Source: Lojkania enalia
Taxonomy: Eukaryota > Ascomycota > Dothideomycetes > Pleosporales
Length of the DNA stretch: 64,000 bases
Direction: 5' to 3'
Assembly: GCA_010094045.1 (NCBI GenBank)
Contig: ML986582.1
Coordinates: 682,001-746,000, forward strand
The notes beneath the pieces are model-generated. The model saw nothing but the letters and a program-made list of their open reading frames with translations, was not told the origin of the DNA and did not search any database. Below are positions 46,777 through 58,060 of this stretch, one piece after another. How positions within the stretch are numbered: the stretch's first letter is position 1; each line of letters starts with the position of its first letter. The position numbers were made by a program, and so were the translations under genes.

Positions 46777-47785
46777 ATGGAGGATCAGAAAGAACTCGTT
46801 ACTACATCGCGATATTCGAGCATGGAGGAAGCGAAGCTATTGCTCACTCCACTCGAGGCCGACTTTCAACGATCTTCGCACGGTCGCAGATTGATCCCCG
46901 TGCATTTTATATCTAATCATCCATGGTGGTTCTTGTACCACTGTATTATACATATATCTCTTGTTATGGCAATACTTGTTGATTTCACCCATGACTCATT
47001 GCGTGGCCATTCTACCGGAAGTACCTCAATTTGTACGGTAGCTTGTTGCTCATTCCAGCTGTCGCTAATGAATCAACAGTCCCAGAACTTCGCTCATTGA
47101 AGCATGTGCTTAGTACACATCACATCACAAGCCATTCAGAACATAGCAAGTACTCTGGAAAACCGAATGTCGACAATGATGTAGCATGGAGAAGACTACT
47201 TCGACGTAAGACGCTGGACCCTATAAGGATATGTTTCGTGTGCAGTATTTGACATTCAATATAGCACTCTACTTCAATGCGTCATCCGCAGAGGTGGAAG
47301 CGGCAGGAGTGCTTTCCAATAATCTAGTACAATATCATGGTGGAGGCTATATCGCATCACTAGGTGTATACCATGATATCCACTGCCTTGTAGGTCGTTC
47401 CAAACCGTCTCTGGATTAAGTTCTGATTCTGCGCAGAATAAGCTTCGACGGTACGTATATCGTGATACATACCTTGACAAAGTGCCCGAAAGGAACATTT
47501 CCGAGTACGAAGAGCATCTTGGTAAGTCTCTGGCCGAAATTTGAACTTAAATTCATAAAGCAAGTAGATCATTGCATCGACATGCTTCGAGTATCTATCA
47601 TGTGTTCTCCAGACTTGAGCATGTATACGTTTCACTGGCCGGAGATTGACAAAGCGCTGTTTCTGGATGCGACGTCGAAGAGTCCAAGGAAGTGTGTTGA
47701 TTGGGGACAGTTAAGTGGGTGGAGTGAGAGGAGGATGGTGGAAATGGTGCCAACACTAATAAAACCCTCTCAAAAAAGGGCTTAA
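46777..47785 (+). CDS. UstYa-like protein (DUF3328 oxidase family)
   Basis: Five exons: 46777-47020, 47080-47205, 47265-47389, 47437-47521 and 47568-47785. The introns are 59, 59, 47 and 46 nt, all in phase, and the product is 265 residues, normal for the family. An N-terminal cytosolic segment is followed by one transmembrane helix (residues ~50-69). Next come the family blocks KYSGKPNVDNDVAWRRLL and GGYIASLGVYHDIHCL. Both copies of the defining HxxHC motif are present: HDIHC at 160-164 and HLDHC at 192-196. UstYa-type proteins carry out oxidative cyclisation and other steps on fungal ribosomal peptides (ustiloxin, phomopsin) and some other metabolites. The first intron could alternatively end at an upstream AG. 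Confidence 0.85.
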
Positions 47786-48235
47786 TCTCTTAAGATAATA
47801 AGGCACCTTCAGCTGCCTTACTATACCATGGTTCTGGTAGCTGTAAATGACTAGCTAGGGTATATATTTGACTAGTGGTGGTATGAGCATTTTCGATTGG
47901 TATTGACTGGTCAAAAAACCATCGTGTTTAACGTAATGGCTATGACTTAGATTCAATTACGATGGGAATCATTTGATCCGAGGGGGTCTTAAATAATGAT
48001 ACTGGCTACAAAACGTTCCATGAAACCTCAAGGCTACAAGAAAAGTAGACATAGTAAGAGCGGGCCTACATAAATCCGATCCGAGTACTTGGGGTCACGT
48101 GAAAAGCGCCTCAAATTTCAGCCTCAGTGTGATCTTCTAGATTGTCGTAACATGAGGTATATCCCAGCTCAGTCTGAACTCTGATGCTGAGAATACATAT
48201 CTTGCTTGAAATACCCCTACACAATTATTTGAGCA
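47786..48235. other. Intergenic region
   Basis: 450 bp between two co-oriented plus-strand genes. A short imperfect hairpin (TAAGGCA...TGCCTTA, about 47800-47821) lies just after the UstYa-type stop and could mark its 3' end. No gene is supported. Confidence 0.4.
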
Positions 48236-49716
48236 ATGAATTGTACCATATTGGAATTTGCGGACGTAGTCGAAGCCGTGCAGAATCAAAACTTGAACGC
48301 GACCGAATATGTTGCCACCTGCGATGAAGCATGTTTAGTGATGTTTGGCAGTGGAGATCCGGTACATATTTCTCTTATCGTTCATGACTTTGAGAGGCCC
48401 TCTTACATCTTTAGGATATCTCTGGACCAGGGGTTATGATTGGATATATTTGTCAAGTAACGTTGACATGCATATTTGGACCATTGCTCCCGGTTCTCTT
48501 CTGGCTCATCCGCTTCCGGATGTCCAACTTCATCACACTATTAAAGAGATTTCTTTTGAAGCTTAGAAGCACCGTTTACAACATCAATGCCTTTTACGCA
48601 GTTTCAATCATTGTCGCGATTCTCGTGCGTATCAAACAAACGCCGTCCATCCTAGAGGTTTATTTCATGTCTGAGCTTATGGATCTTCAAATTTCTATTC
48701 TTCTAAGCCTCACAGTGGCGACCGTCTGCGACAGAATCATGAATGATGCAAAGTTCAAGAATGCTAGGGTTCTCTACCATGCAGCTATCTGCATCGCGTC
48801 AATATTCCTCTCATATAAAGTCGCATTACCGAAATCCGCCTTTCCCGTTTACTACGAGGTCGCACTCGCATGCCATGAGATTTATCAGATCAAAGATGTC
48901 AGTGGCCGTTTCCAACTAGAAAACGTCGACGACTCCGCATTTAAGACGACCTGGATCATAATTGGAGCAAGTGGCGGTGCCGGCGCAGTTATCTCTTCAA
49001 TCGGCGTTCTACTCGCGAAATACGCAACTCGGATTTACGAAAACGTTGAAAAAATAGTCCGCATATTTATACCTGTGCGATTGAGGAGACTAGTGTCAAA
49101 ATATGGTTGGACGTTGTGGTCGATATCGATTGTCCTGCTCTGGCTTCCTTACCTTGTCCTGATTACTATTCCATTATTCGAAACCCAATATTTGATCAAG
49201 CAACTGAATGGCGATAAATTGAATGACAACGAATGGAGCTACGGTCAGACCACAGCAGTCTTGCTGTGGATGCCATTCACATGGAAGTTGTTTATCGAAA
49301 CCATCAGTATGTCGAACCTCCGCGTATCGTGATCAAACTGATTTGAAAAAGAATTTGTGAGATACCTTTTCTTCCCAAAGCCGCAGCAGCGCGTCTCCGA
49401 GGGGCTTCAGCCTCTTTCACAAACCGCAGCCACGCAAGAAAATGACAATCCCGCACCACTTCCATCCGCTCCTCAAAGCGCGCAACCGTCTACCTCAAAC
49501 ATGACTACAGATGATCTGGGTGAGCAACCGATTCCGCAGTCTGCATCTCCCCGACCTTCGATCGATTCCGAGCGGGAGGTGGTACAAGGTATCATCCATA
49601 GAGATACAGAAGCCCGGATTGGAGTAGAACCACGTCCTGGACTCCCCTATCGAGCTTCAAGCCTGCAAGAAGTAGAAGATCCGGTCGCCAATAGACTTCG
49701 AAGGCGCTCTAGATAA
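48236..49716 (+). CDS. Uncharacterised seven-pass fungal membrane protein
   Basis: Exons are 48236-48361, 48415-49306 and 49352-49716. The introns are 53 and 45 nt, in phase, and the product is 460 residues. A short extracellular-looking N-terminus with two Cys (VATCDEACLVMF) leads into GDPDISGPGVMIGY, a motif I associate with an unnamed fungal membrane family reading 'NPDIAGIGV'. Seven hydrophobic helices follow, the last near the end of exon 2. A Pro/Ser/Gln-rich, probably disordered cytosolic tail of ~115 residues completes it. No transporter or receptor signature is seen and the role is unknown. It is read in the same direction as the UstYa-type gene, 450 bp downstream, so co-regulation is possible but not shown. 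Confidence 0.75.
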
Positions 49717-49834
49717 TAGGCAAAGTACCTTTACGGAAATTGCATAAGAATTTATTACTATATCGCCAAGTAACAGCTGAGAAATTTCTTTTTACCCACT
49801 GAAGCCGAAATATTTTTCTTCTACTTAATTCTCG

Positions 49835-52541
49835 TTATATATTATCCAAATATACATTACAGTTTCCCCAATGCCTCCCTCCAAATCGTTCAACATTCTC
49901 CACACCTCCCTCTTCATTGTAATCCACTCTTACCTGCTGTGACACTGCAATCGATGGATCATTTGGCAAGTAGTTGAGCGGCTCGAAGCGCATGGCTGAG
50001 TGTGCAGATGTAAACATTGTGTTGGGTAGGTCGCCAGTGTGTGGCATGTGGTGCGTGCCTAAATTGAACCAGACAACACTATTCGGTGTTAGGTTAGTGG
50101 AAAGGAAAAGATTTGAACAAAGAATGGGTGATTTTGAAATATAAGGAGCGGTGAATTGGGAGATTTGGAAGTGACGAGGGACATAGGATGGGAAAATTGT
50201 ATAGAAAATCGGAGGGGACGTTCGAATATGGAGAAAGATGTATGGGTAATAACAGGCAGTACTGTTACGTGTGCGATATTCGAGTTGGAACTGGAAGAAG
50301 AGACGTGGAGGGTACGTAGTGAGTGGTGAATAATAGGAATGAAGGAAAGAGGCCGGGAGGAGCGGGAGCGCCAAAAATAGGAACGTACAGATCTTCCTGC
50401 TCAATTGACTCGCCATCCAAAAACTTTGCAAAGTCGACCAGCGGGTCTTCTGGCTGGAGGCCATTGCTTGGGTCGGCAGCCCGCGGCTCCGTATCCTTTT
50501 GCTTGGTAATGTAGAGGTCGTGGAGAGCGAAATTGGCCGCTTTTCCTGCATTTGAGGAGTTTGGGAATGTGAGGTGCGACGTAATGGCACCTGAAGCGGG
50601 CGTAATTAGATATATATAATAAGCAGGAATAACATCAACTTACTACGCTTAATCCTATATCCGGGAAATTCTCCGAACCGATTTGGAGAGTCCTTGTTCA
50701 CAATGGCGTAGAGAGAATTGTCGTTGTCCGCCCACTTGATACTTGCGTCATCTTCATTGGTCACAAAGCTTCGGATGGCTCTCATAGTATTTCGCGGGTT
50801 GCCTGGTGACCATGGGTATTCGGCAGTCACTGGCTCAAGCTTGACCTTCTGTACACTATTCTTCTCGCCGAGGATATCGAAATCCGCTTTGAAGGTCAAT
50901 ACGTGGTCATGCAGTGATCCGGATAGGTAGTCATGGATATGGAAACCATACTCTTCATTGCCATCCCAGTATTCCGCCGATATATATCCAGACAGTCTCA
51001 CGGAGACCTCGATTGCACCATCGTAGAAGAAATTGTAATCTATCAAGTAATCATAATTCCCAACCGTGGAGATCGTGCGGACTGTGAAAATAATGTTCTT
51101 CGCCACACTCGTATATTGCGGAAAGCTCCCATGTCTGCGAATAGGATATCCTGCATCGTGTTCAAATATGCAAATTGCATCATCCCGGGTCATTGTGTTA
51201 TCGTTCATTGAAAATGTAGCGCCCAGATATGTAGCGTAGGAGGGACAATCGTAGCCTTTGACGAGCGGGAATGAACTTAATCCCATGCCAGATCCGGTGT
51301 CCCAGAAGGTTGTTTGAGATGCGAACGGCTCGGAGCCGGTATAGTGTGTGAAAGCCTCCTGAAGGCTTAACTCGTATATGAGACGTTTGTTCTTATATTG
51401 GATATTGTACAAAGATAGTCCAATATCCATAGAAAAGGAAAAGTAGAAGGAGAAATCCATCCATGAAACGTAGTTCTGTTCTTTATCAAGCCAGAATCTT
51501 TTTTGTCCCTGTGAGGCCGGGACTGGCGGTGGTAATTTGTCCAGCGGTGGCGCTTCTCCCTGCTTATCCGTTGATGTCCAGGGTCCGTCTACATTCGGTT
51601 GCGGCTTCTTGAATCCATCGGAAAATACAGCCTCACGAAAATCGTCGGTGCTGCTATAGAACCGACCTCCTGTGAACCACCCAGTTGCTGCCCATTCCTC
51701 CCAATTGTTGCTAGTAAAATCGATTCGTGTAAATACGCCATACGGAAGAAGTGTCTCGCTAGAGATTTTTGATACCCTACTTCCAGTAATGCTTGCCCAC
51801 GAAATAAGGTGTCCATTTTCTTCCCATAGCGGTGTACCTAAGCGAAAGGATAGTCCCTCTGCAAATGTCTATGTAGAAATAAGCCAGGTTTTCAATATAT
51901 AATATCATAACTCACGGTATTCCAAATTTCTCTAGTAATATCTTCAATTTCCTCTCCCAAAATCGTCTGAAATTGGCCCACCTCCCCTGTACTAAAGACG
52001 CGTGGAACTTCTGTCCTACCCGGCCGTGCTTTGTTAAACGGGTATGCTAATGGTTTAACCGGGGTTGAATCGGTTATGGGTAACGGGCCAATCATGTATT
52101 CTTGCCAGTACGACTCCGATGCGGAGAAATGGACAACAGTGGCCCGAGCATATCTCGCTGGCGCGTCCCCGCTCCCATTTAGAAAGGGAAGTACCTTGCT
52201 TTTGTTTGGCTGTAATGCGTATACTTGGGACCTGTGAATAGATCAGTTGTTTACTAAAAATGAAGATGGATGTTTGAATATACAGGAAGCCACTTTCACT
52301 ACAGAAGTCATTAGCTCAGTTATCTTTTATGTGATTGGTGCATTCATTACGGCTTATCTCTGTTGCCAGTCAAGTTGAGACTTTGCTCAACATGTTTTGC
52401 TACACTTGTAGACTCCTTAATTGAAAGGGCGGCCCATGGGTTTTGATGCGGTGCCCTCACTATAGGCTGGCTATCCGAACATTGCGCCGTCGTATGATTG
52501 ACGAGAATGGTAAGGGTCACTATTATCGGTAAGGCCTTCAT
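49835..52541 (-). CDS. Secreted copper amine oxidase
   Basis: Five exons: 52541-52351, 52231-51916, 51868-50644, 50590-50389 and 50078-49835. The introns are 119, 47, 53 and 310 nt, all phases agree, and the product is 725 residues. A signal peptide (MKALPIIVTLTILVNHTTAQ) targets secretion. The catalytic domain shows the base Asp in FWDTG, the TVGNYDY motif whose Tyr441 (codon 51053-51055) should self-convert to topaquinone, the copper ligands LHDH after it, and HHMPHTGDLPNT near the C-terminus. The enzyme oxidises primary amines to aldehydes with release of H2O2 and ammonia, often for nitrogen supply. The last intron is unusually long for this window. The GFA-domain gene lies 1.15 kb away in divergent orientation. 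Confidence 0.9.
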
Positions 52542-53693
52542 TGCGGCAGAGATCGCGGAGTGTATACAAGAAGAAAAGGCAAGACTGACAAATATGACTA
52601 TTAAAAGAAGGAGTGAGCTTATCAAGGAAGTTAGGAGTTACTAGCCATGGAACAAGCATAGTGCGTATGAGGCGTCTGGAGTGTCACACAGCATTTTATA
52701 GTCTGGTTGTAAGATCAGGCCATTCACCAGCACATTAGAGCAAGGAATAACACAGTTTGAGAGACTTTGGAGCGGCCAAACATACTGTATCCTTCGAAAA
52801 TGATTTGTTTTATCCCAACACCTTAGACGTAACTGCTACACTATGTAAGCTTCGCCTCATCTACTATAACTAAGCAGACGAAGACATTCTGCAAAGGTCT
52901 ATAAGGACTAGATAGAACGCTAACATAGTACGCGCCGCTGATCCCTATTATTGAACACGTCGAACATGCAAGCTGTAAGCCCAAGTTACACTGCAGTGAA
53001 CAGGAATTCTAGGAGAATAGGGGAAGCCCACCCTCAAGCCACTGCCAATTTAGAATCATACTCAGACCGCGATTTGCCCGGCCCTCTCTCCTTCGTAGTC
53101 AAGCAAAGAGATCCTAACAATAGTTTCTAAGATCTGCCTAGACAGTTTGTCCTCCCTCTAGGATTACTTGCCCGTTTACTTTTACCAGGATGTTCGGATC
53201 CCCACAAGTGCCATGCGGGTAGCAAGTTTGGTCATTTCAATATTCCTGTAAATACCCGGAAATATTGACGTAAGATGCGCAAGGTGTGACGTTCCATTAT
53301 TACATACTATGCCCGAATCATTGAGGCCGGGAAAGGGTGCTACAGTAAAATGCAGGGATGGTGTGGAACTTGATCATGAGGTGTAAATCATTGCTCGAGA
53401 TAGAATCAAAGGTGGAAGGAAAGCCGGCTAATCCGTTTTGGGACTAGTCAATATAGGGATAATGGGCGAACCTTGGGATCTCGAACTCTCTTATAGTGAT
53501 TACGATAAGACGAGTTATCCCTTAGTATGAAAATTTCCCGAAATTGTATCTAGGTATTCTGGTTCTGCGAACAGCTAAGAGATGCTGCGGTCAACCCCAT
53601 TTTCGTATCTCGTATTTACATCGCGGAAAGCGGGGTAGCTCGCCCTTCCTCACAATATCTAGGACCTTCTTTTCTTTAGCTTTCGCACAGACG
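52542..53693. other. Divergent intergenic region
   Basis: 1.15 kb between the copper amine oxidase (-) and the GFA-domain protein (+), holding both promoters. No RNA gene, repeat or further coding frame was recognised. Confidence 0.45.
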
Positions 53694-54821
53694 ATGGGTG
53701 ATTCTAGAGAGTTTGAATTATCCTGCCTTTGCAGTGCGGCTAAGCATAAGTTCCTCGTCCCCTCAGATGCTTTACCTCTTCCCACCAATCTATGTAATTG
53801 TAACATTTCTCGTCGCATCTCAGGCACTCTTCTCACAAGTTACATTAACATTTCACACTATGATGGAGTTCCAACGCCCGAATTAACAGTTCTCACACCA
53901 TATAAGAGCTCGGAAATCTTAACACGGTACTTTTGCTCCATATGTGGCACCCAAATGTACTTGGAATATAACCACGACGGCCATTTTGAAGCCGCGACAG
54001 GGACCTTGCAAGTAGATAATACGGACGGAATCATAGATTTTAGGTCACATATGTGGATCGAAGATACTCTGGACGGGGGTGCAAGCGATTTCATAATCGA
54101 ACTCAATGGAAGGGCTCTCAAGCGATACGCCCAAGAGCATAGCCATAGCATTGAAGTTGCTCTTGACCTTCAACGCCCTGCGGTCTCTGAGAGCCACGGC
54201 AATCAGCACCGAAAGGTACACGCGCACTGTCACTGCAACGGTGTACAATTTTACATCGACTATCCAAATGATGCGTCGAAAGCCGCCGTATCACCCTGGC
54301 CAGATCTCCTTATTCCATTCCACACTGGAAAGTCCAGTAATCTTTCTAATTATGCTTGGTGGCTGCCACGCCAGGATAGATATCTGGCCGGCACATGCTC
54401 GTGTAACACTTGTCGTCAGGCATCGGGCTTCGATATTACGTTCTGGGCATTTATCCCAACTTGCAACATTAGCCAAGATCTAGAAGGAACCAGACCTTTC
54501 ACACGCAAATCGTATTGGGGCACTATGAAATCGTTTCAGAGTTCTGAAGGTGTCACAAGAACGTTCTGTGGAAGATGCGGTGCGAATGTCTTTTGGGATG
54601 GTAGAGATAGTCTGATAGACGTATCAGTAGGGCTTCTCGATGCACCATCTGGGGCTAGAGCTGAGGAACTTCTAGCATGGTGGGCCGGAAGAGTGAGTTT
54701 TGAGGAAGATGCTTTGAACCAAGGTCTGATTAGAGGGCTTGAGAGTGGCTTAAAGGCTTGGGGCTATAGGCATCATGGTGCGGATTATGTGGCCGCACAA
54801 AACATTCCTGTGCCAATATAA
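53694..54821 (+). CDS. Double GFA/CENP-V domain protein
   Basis: A single exon of 375 residues with two tandem GFA (glutathione-dependent formaldehyde-activating, CENP-V type) zinc domains. Domain 2 has the full set: HCHCNGVQF, GTCSCNTCRQASGF and FCGRCGANVFWDG. Domain 1 has SCLCSAAKHKF and FCSICGTQMYLEY. Its central motif reads CNCNISRRISG, with Ser where the third Cys of CxCxxC normally stands, so that zinc site is probably altered. GFA proteins bind small thiol-linked carbonyl substrates, and most fungal members are uncharacterised. ATG 53694 is the first in the frame and directly precedes domain 1. Its neighbour makes aldehydes from amines, so a detoxifying link is conceivable but unproven. 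Confidence 0.88.
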   Translation: MGDSREFELSCLCSAAKHKFLVPSDALPLPTNLCNCNISRRISGTLLTSYINISHYDGVPTPELTVLTPYKSSEILTRYFCSICGTQMYLEYNHDGHFEAATGTLQVDNTDGIIDFRSHMWIEDTLDGGASDFIIELNGRALKRYAQEHSHSIEVALDLQRPAVSESHGNQHRKVHAHCHCNGVQFYIDYPNDASKAAVSPWPDLLIPFHTGKSSNLSNYAWWLPRQDRYLAGTCSCNTCRQASGFDITFWAFIPTCNISQDLEGTRPFTRKSYWGTMKSFQSSEGVTRTFCGRCGANVFWDGRDSLIDVSVGLLDAPSGARAEELLAWWAGRVSFEEDALNQGLIRGLESGLKAWGYRHHGADYVAAQNIPVPI

Positions 54822-55188
54822 GCTTTAATTTATTTTGGACAGAACGTTGAAGATGTTGATTGCAACCTAACCAGCGCCTTTGAAACATACAATGGCAAAA
54901 TATATCCTATACCTTTTTACATCTGTAAATTTCAAGAAGGAACTAAAAGAATTGGCAACCGATAATTTTCTTCATCTCTCCCTTGGTAGGACTAATAAAT
55001 ACACGTTTCATGACACTAATCGATATCATGTGATGGTAAAAGAAGCTTCATCACAACATCAAACCGAAATGGTATGCTTTCACAAAAGTGGTATGTCGAT
55101 TACTTAAAGTAGCCTAGTGCTGAAAAGCCGATCACTAGACCATTACACAATGTGGACCTTTGCGATCAGTAACTCTTCAACAACCACC
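54822..55188. other. Intergenic region
   Basis: 367 bp between co-oriented genes, containing the ribokinase promoter. Nothing further was recognised. An upstream in-frame ATG at 55150 would extend ribokinase by 13 residues. Confidence 0.45.
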
Positions 55189-56271
55189 ATGTCATCTAAA
55201 CTAGCCATTATCTCCGTTGTAGGCTCCTTGAACGTCGATCTTGTCACTCGCACTTCTCGTGTGCCGGTCGGAGGTGAGACTCTGACCAGCGAATCTTTCG
55301 ATATCGGCTATGGAGGCAAGGGAGCCAATCAAGCGGTAGCCTGCGCACGACTATCAAGGACTCAGAAACAGGCGTCCAACGGAGAATCATCAGATGTTGA
55401 GGTTCGGATGGTGGGCGCTGTTGGTGACGATCAATTCGGCCAACCATTTCTAGAGAGCTTGCGAAAAGATGGCTTGAAAACGGATAGAATAGATGTGCTC
55501 AAGGGGAAGACCACCGGTGTCGCCGTGATTATTGTTGAGAGTCAGACTGGTCAGAATAGAATCATGTTCTGTCCTGGAGCTAATTACGATGTCCCTGTTA
55601 CGGATTTGATCGACGACGATTCTTCCGTGGCTTTATTTCAACTAGAGCTTCCTATGGAGGTGGTAGGTCGCAAAGACTAGTATGGATTCTTTGAGCAACT
55701 ATCGCTAATATATTTAGGTGCTTTATAATATGAAAGTTGCTCGAGACAAGGGCGTTGAGGTTATCATCAACCCGGCACCTGCGACACCACTTCCAGAAGA
55801 GGCATATAAGGATTTGAATCACCTCATTGTGAACGAAACAGAAGCTGCAATTCTGTCAGGCATCGAAAATCCAACGAATTGGGACGAAGTCGCTTCAATA
55901 TTTGTGAAACGAGGAGTCAAGAATATCATAATAACACTCGGCGGAGACGTGAGTCTCTCCCAGGTAAATATCCGAGATAGATACTAACTATATTTTAGGG
56001 TGTGTACTACCAGACAGACAAGTTGCATTCTCAATCAAAGCCAGGAAAGCTTGTTCCCGCCAGAGAAGTAAAGGTTGTAGATACGACTGCTGCAGGGGAT
56101 ACATTCCTCGGCGCATATACAGTCGCCGTCGCCCACTGGAAGGCAAATCCACAAGGCGAGTTCGATCTGGATTCAACAATTGCATATGCGAACCGAGCAG
56201 CATCCTTGACAGTGCAGAGGAAGGGTGCTCAATCATCGATTCCATGGGTCGACGAAGTTCCACAGTCGTAG
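55189..56271 (+). CDS. RBK1: Ribokinase
   Basis: Exons are 55189-55662, 55718-55948 and 55999-56271. The introns are 55 and 50 nt, phase 0, and the product is 325 residues. It is a PfkB-fold sugar kinase that phosphorylates D-ribose at O5 using ATP. Visible motifs: VVGSLNVDLV at the N-terminus, the substrate loop GYGGKGANQAVACARL, the first PfkB signature region, VNETEAA before the ATP site, and the catalytic DTTAAGDTFLGAY, where the Asp is the base. In that motif the commonest GAGD reads AAGD. An upstream in-frame ATG at 55150 would add 13 residues. The start at 55189 has the better context (ACCACCATGTC) and the family's natural N-terminus. Confidence 0.93.
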
Positions 56272-56905
56272 GGATCATGGGTTCAAAAATAATTCAAATA
56301 AAATATGCCGAAGAAGGCAAAAAGGTTCGAAAAGAATACTACCGAACATCCAAGTAGTAGCACTATAATGCAAAAGTGATGTGGGTCGCTATACGTAGCT
56401 TTTCTTCACTATCGGCTGCACCAACTTCCGGCCAGATTTAATCTGGTATGTTACGCCACAGGTAATGACCTCGCTCGATACTTCCAATATAGGTGCATAC
56501 TTTTATCTAGGCGCGTGAAAATCTCGTCCCGAAAATGGCACAGCCCAATCGGGATAGTACCTGTGATTCTCACCTTTCCCGAAGCCCGCTTTCAACGCAG
56601 AAATGCATCTATCGTGGGTCAATTGTCATTTATATGTGGTTTCAATGTCGTGCGATCTTCATCAGTTAAGTCTCAAGTCTTATCCGCCATTGGCAGCGCC
56701 TTCAAAGCTCTACCACCAAGGCGGATGGTAGAACCCTAGTAATAGGTTATTGGCCTTATGATAAAATGTAATCGAGAAAGATGGCGCATGAGATGCAGCC
56801 GAGGATGAGATCTCCAGCAAGCTAAAGAGAATCGAGGCAAAAGTAATGGATGTTCTACATGTCTCTTATTTGGTATCAAGCCCTACACTAGCCACCCACA
56901 GGCGC
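56272..56905. other. Intergenic region
   Basis: About 630 bp. A Glu/Lys-rich open stretch near 56780-56850 could be the decayed N-terminus of the MFS pseudogene that follows, but no clean frame exists. Confidence 0.4.
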
Positions 56906-57203
56906 AAATTTGATTGGCAACTCATTCCCGTTCTGGATCTTCTATAATTATTCCGTATCAGGACTCGAACGTGTTAACTTGCCCAATGCTTGTGTCGCTA
57001 GCATGAACGAGGACTTCCCCTTTGATATTGGGAATCGCTGTTCGATAGCCGTGATAGTCCTTGTCACCTATTTCTTCTTTGAACTACCAATCACCCTTAT
57101 TCTCCATCACATCGGGCCGAAGAATCCGCTGAACGGCTTAACCATCAACTGAGGCGCTGTAATAACCGGGATAGGCTTTGTGCAGGATTGGCGACCATCA
57201 TAG
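56906..57203 (+). pseudogene. MFS transporter fragment (Dal5/anion:cation symporter type)
   Basis: Frame 1 begins KFDWQLIPVLDLL and hits TAA. A +1 shift continues the family pattern: LERVNLPNACVASMNEDF, a run through YFFFELPITLILHHIGPKN (end of helix 2, normally FELPSN...GP), then LTIN followed by TGA where Trp is expected, then GAVITGIGFVQDWR. These are the first two membrane helices of a Dal5/allantoate-permease-type MFS transporter. At least one frameshift and two premature stops are present, and no later helices follow, so only ~100 of ~500 residues remain. It is a dead 5' fragment. Confidence 0.75.
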
Positions 57204-58060
57204 CTTTCTAATCGAACAATATCCGCAGCGACTGAAGACGAAGCGTTACCAACGGGGTGTAATTATTTATTACGCTGACTGGAGGTATTTATGCCAGTAC
57301 CACGCTTAGGTAGAAGGCGTACTTGATCTATAGAACGGGAGTTTGGTGCGCTGTTGCTACTTTGCACATCCACCTCGCACGTTATCAAGTCCGCTACACA
57401 CAATGCCAAAACGTTTAGTAGAAGCGGGAAAACTTATTTTTTTATTTTTTTTTATTTTTGAAGAATTGCTGCGCACGACGCAAGAAATTCCCATGCTCAG
57501 AGCACAAGTAGGGTGTGCGTCATTTCTGCCCTTCGTTCTACTTTCATGATAACATTGAGAATTTATTAAGAAAACAACAAAGAAAATGGTTACACACTCC
57601 TAGAGCCTAAGGCGAGACACAAGATCATACTGAAAACGGATCTCACATCCAAGCTCTTTCTAATAAACAAATCACAAAACAACATACACAAAAAAATCCA
57701 AAGACAACGTATACAGAGCGCTGAGAATATGACAAGAGCAGAGGAAAAAGAGAAGCCAAATAAAAAGCGAAAATATTTTTTTAAGACGGGTGAACCTAGC
57801 ATTGTAGTTCCCTATTCCCCAAACAATATCCAAGTTTAATGAGGTTCCTCGCAACAGCGGCGACGTAAAGGGGCCACTCTATTCCCAGTCCCTTTCCAAT
57901 ATCTCATACAGCACAATTCTAATTAAACATCCAGCCTTCTTGAACACGGCTGAAAAATTCTTGCATATATCTATAATCCGGCACATATAATACACAGATC
58001 CCACTACGCAATCTCTCATATCCATCAATATAATACAATAATCCCTTCTATCCCCAAAAT
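57204..58060. other. Intergenic region
   Basis: About 860 bp, A+T-rich, with a T-rich tract near 57435-57465. Minus-strand hydrophobic frames around 57590-57850 look like composition artefacts. No gene is supported. Confidence 0.45.
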
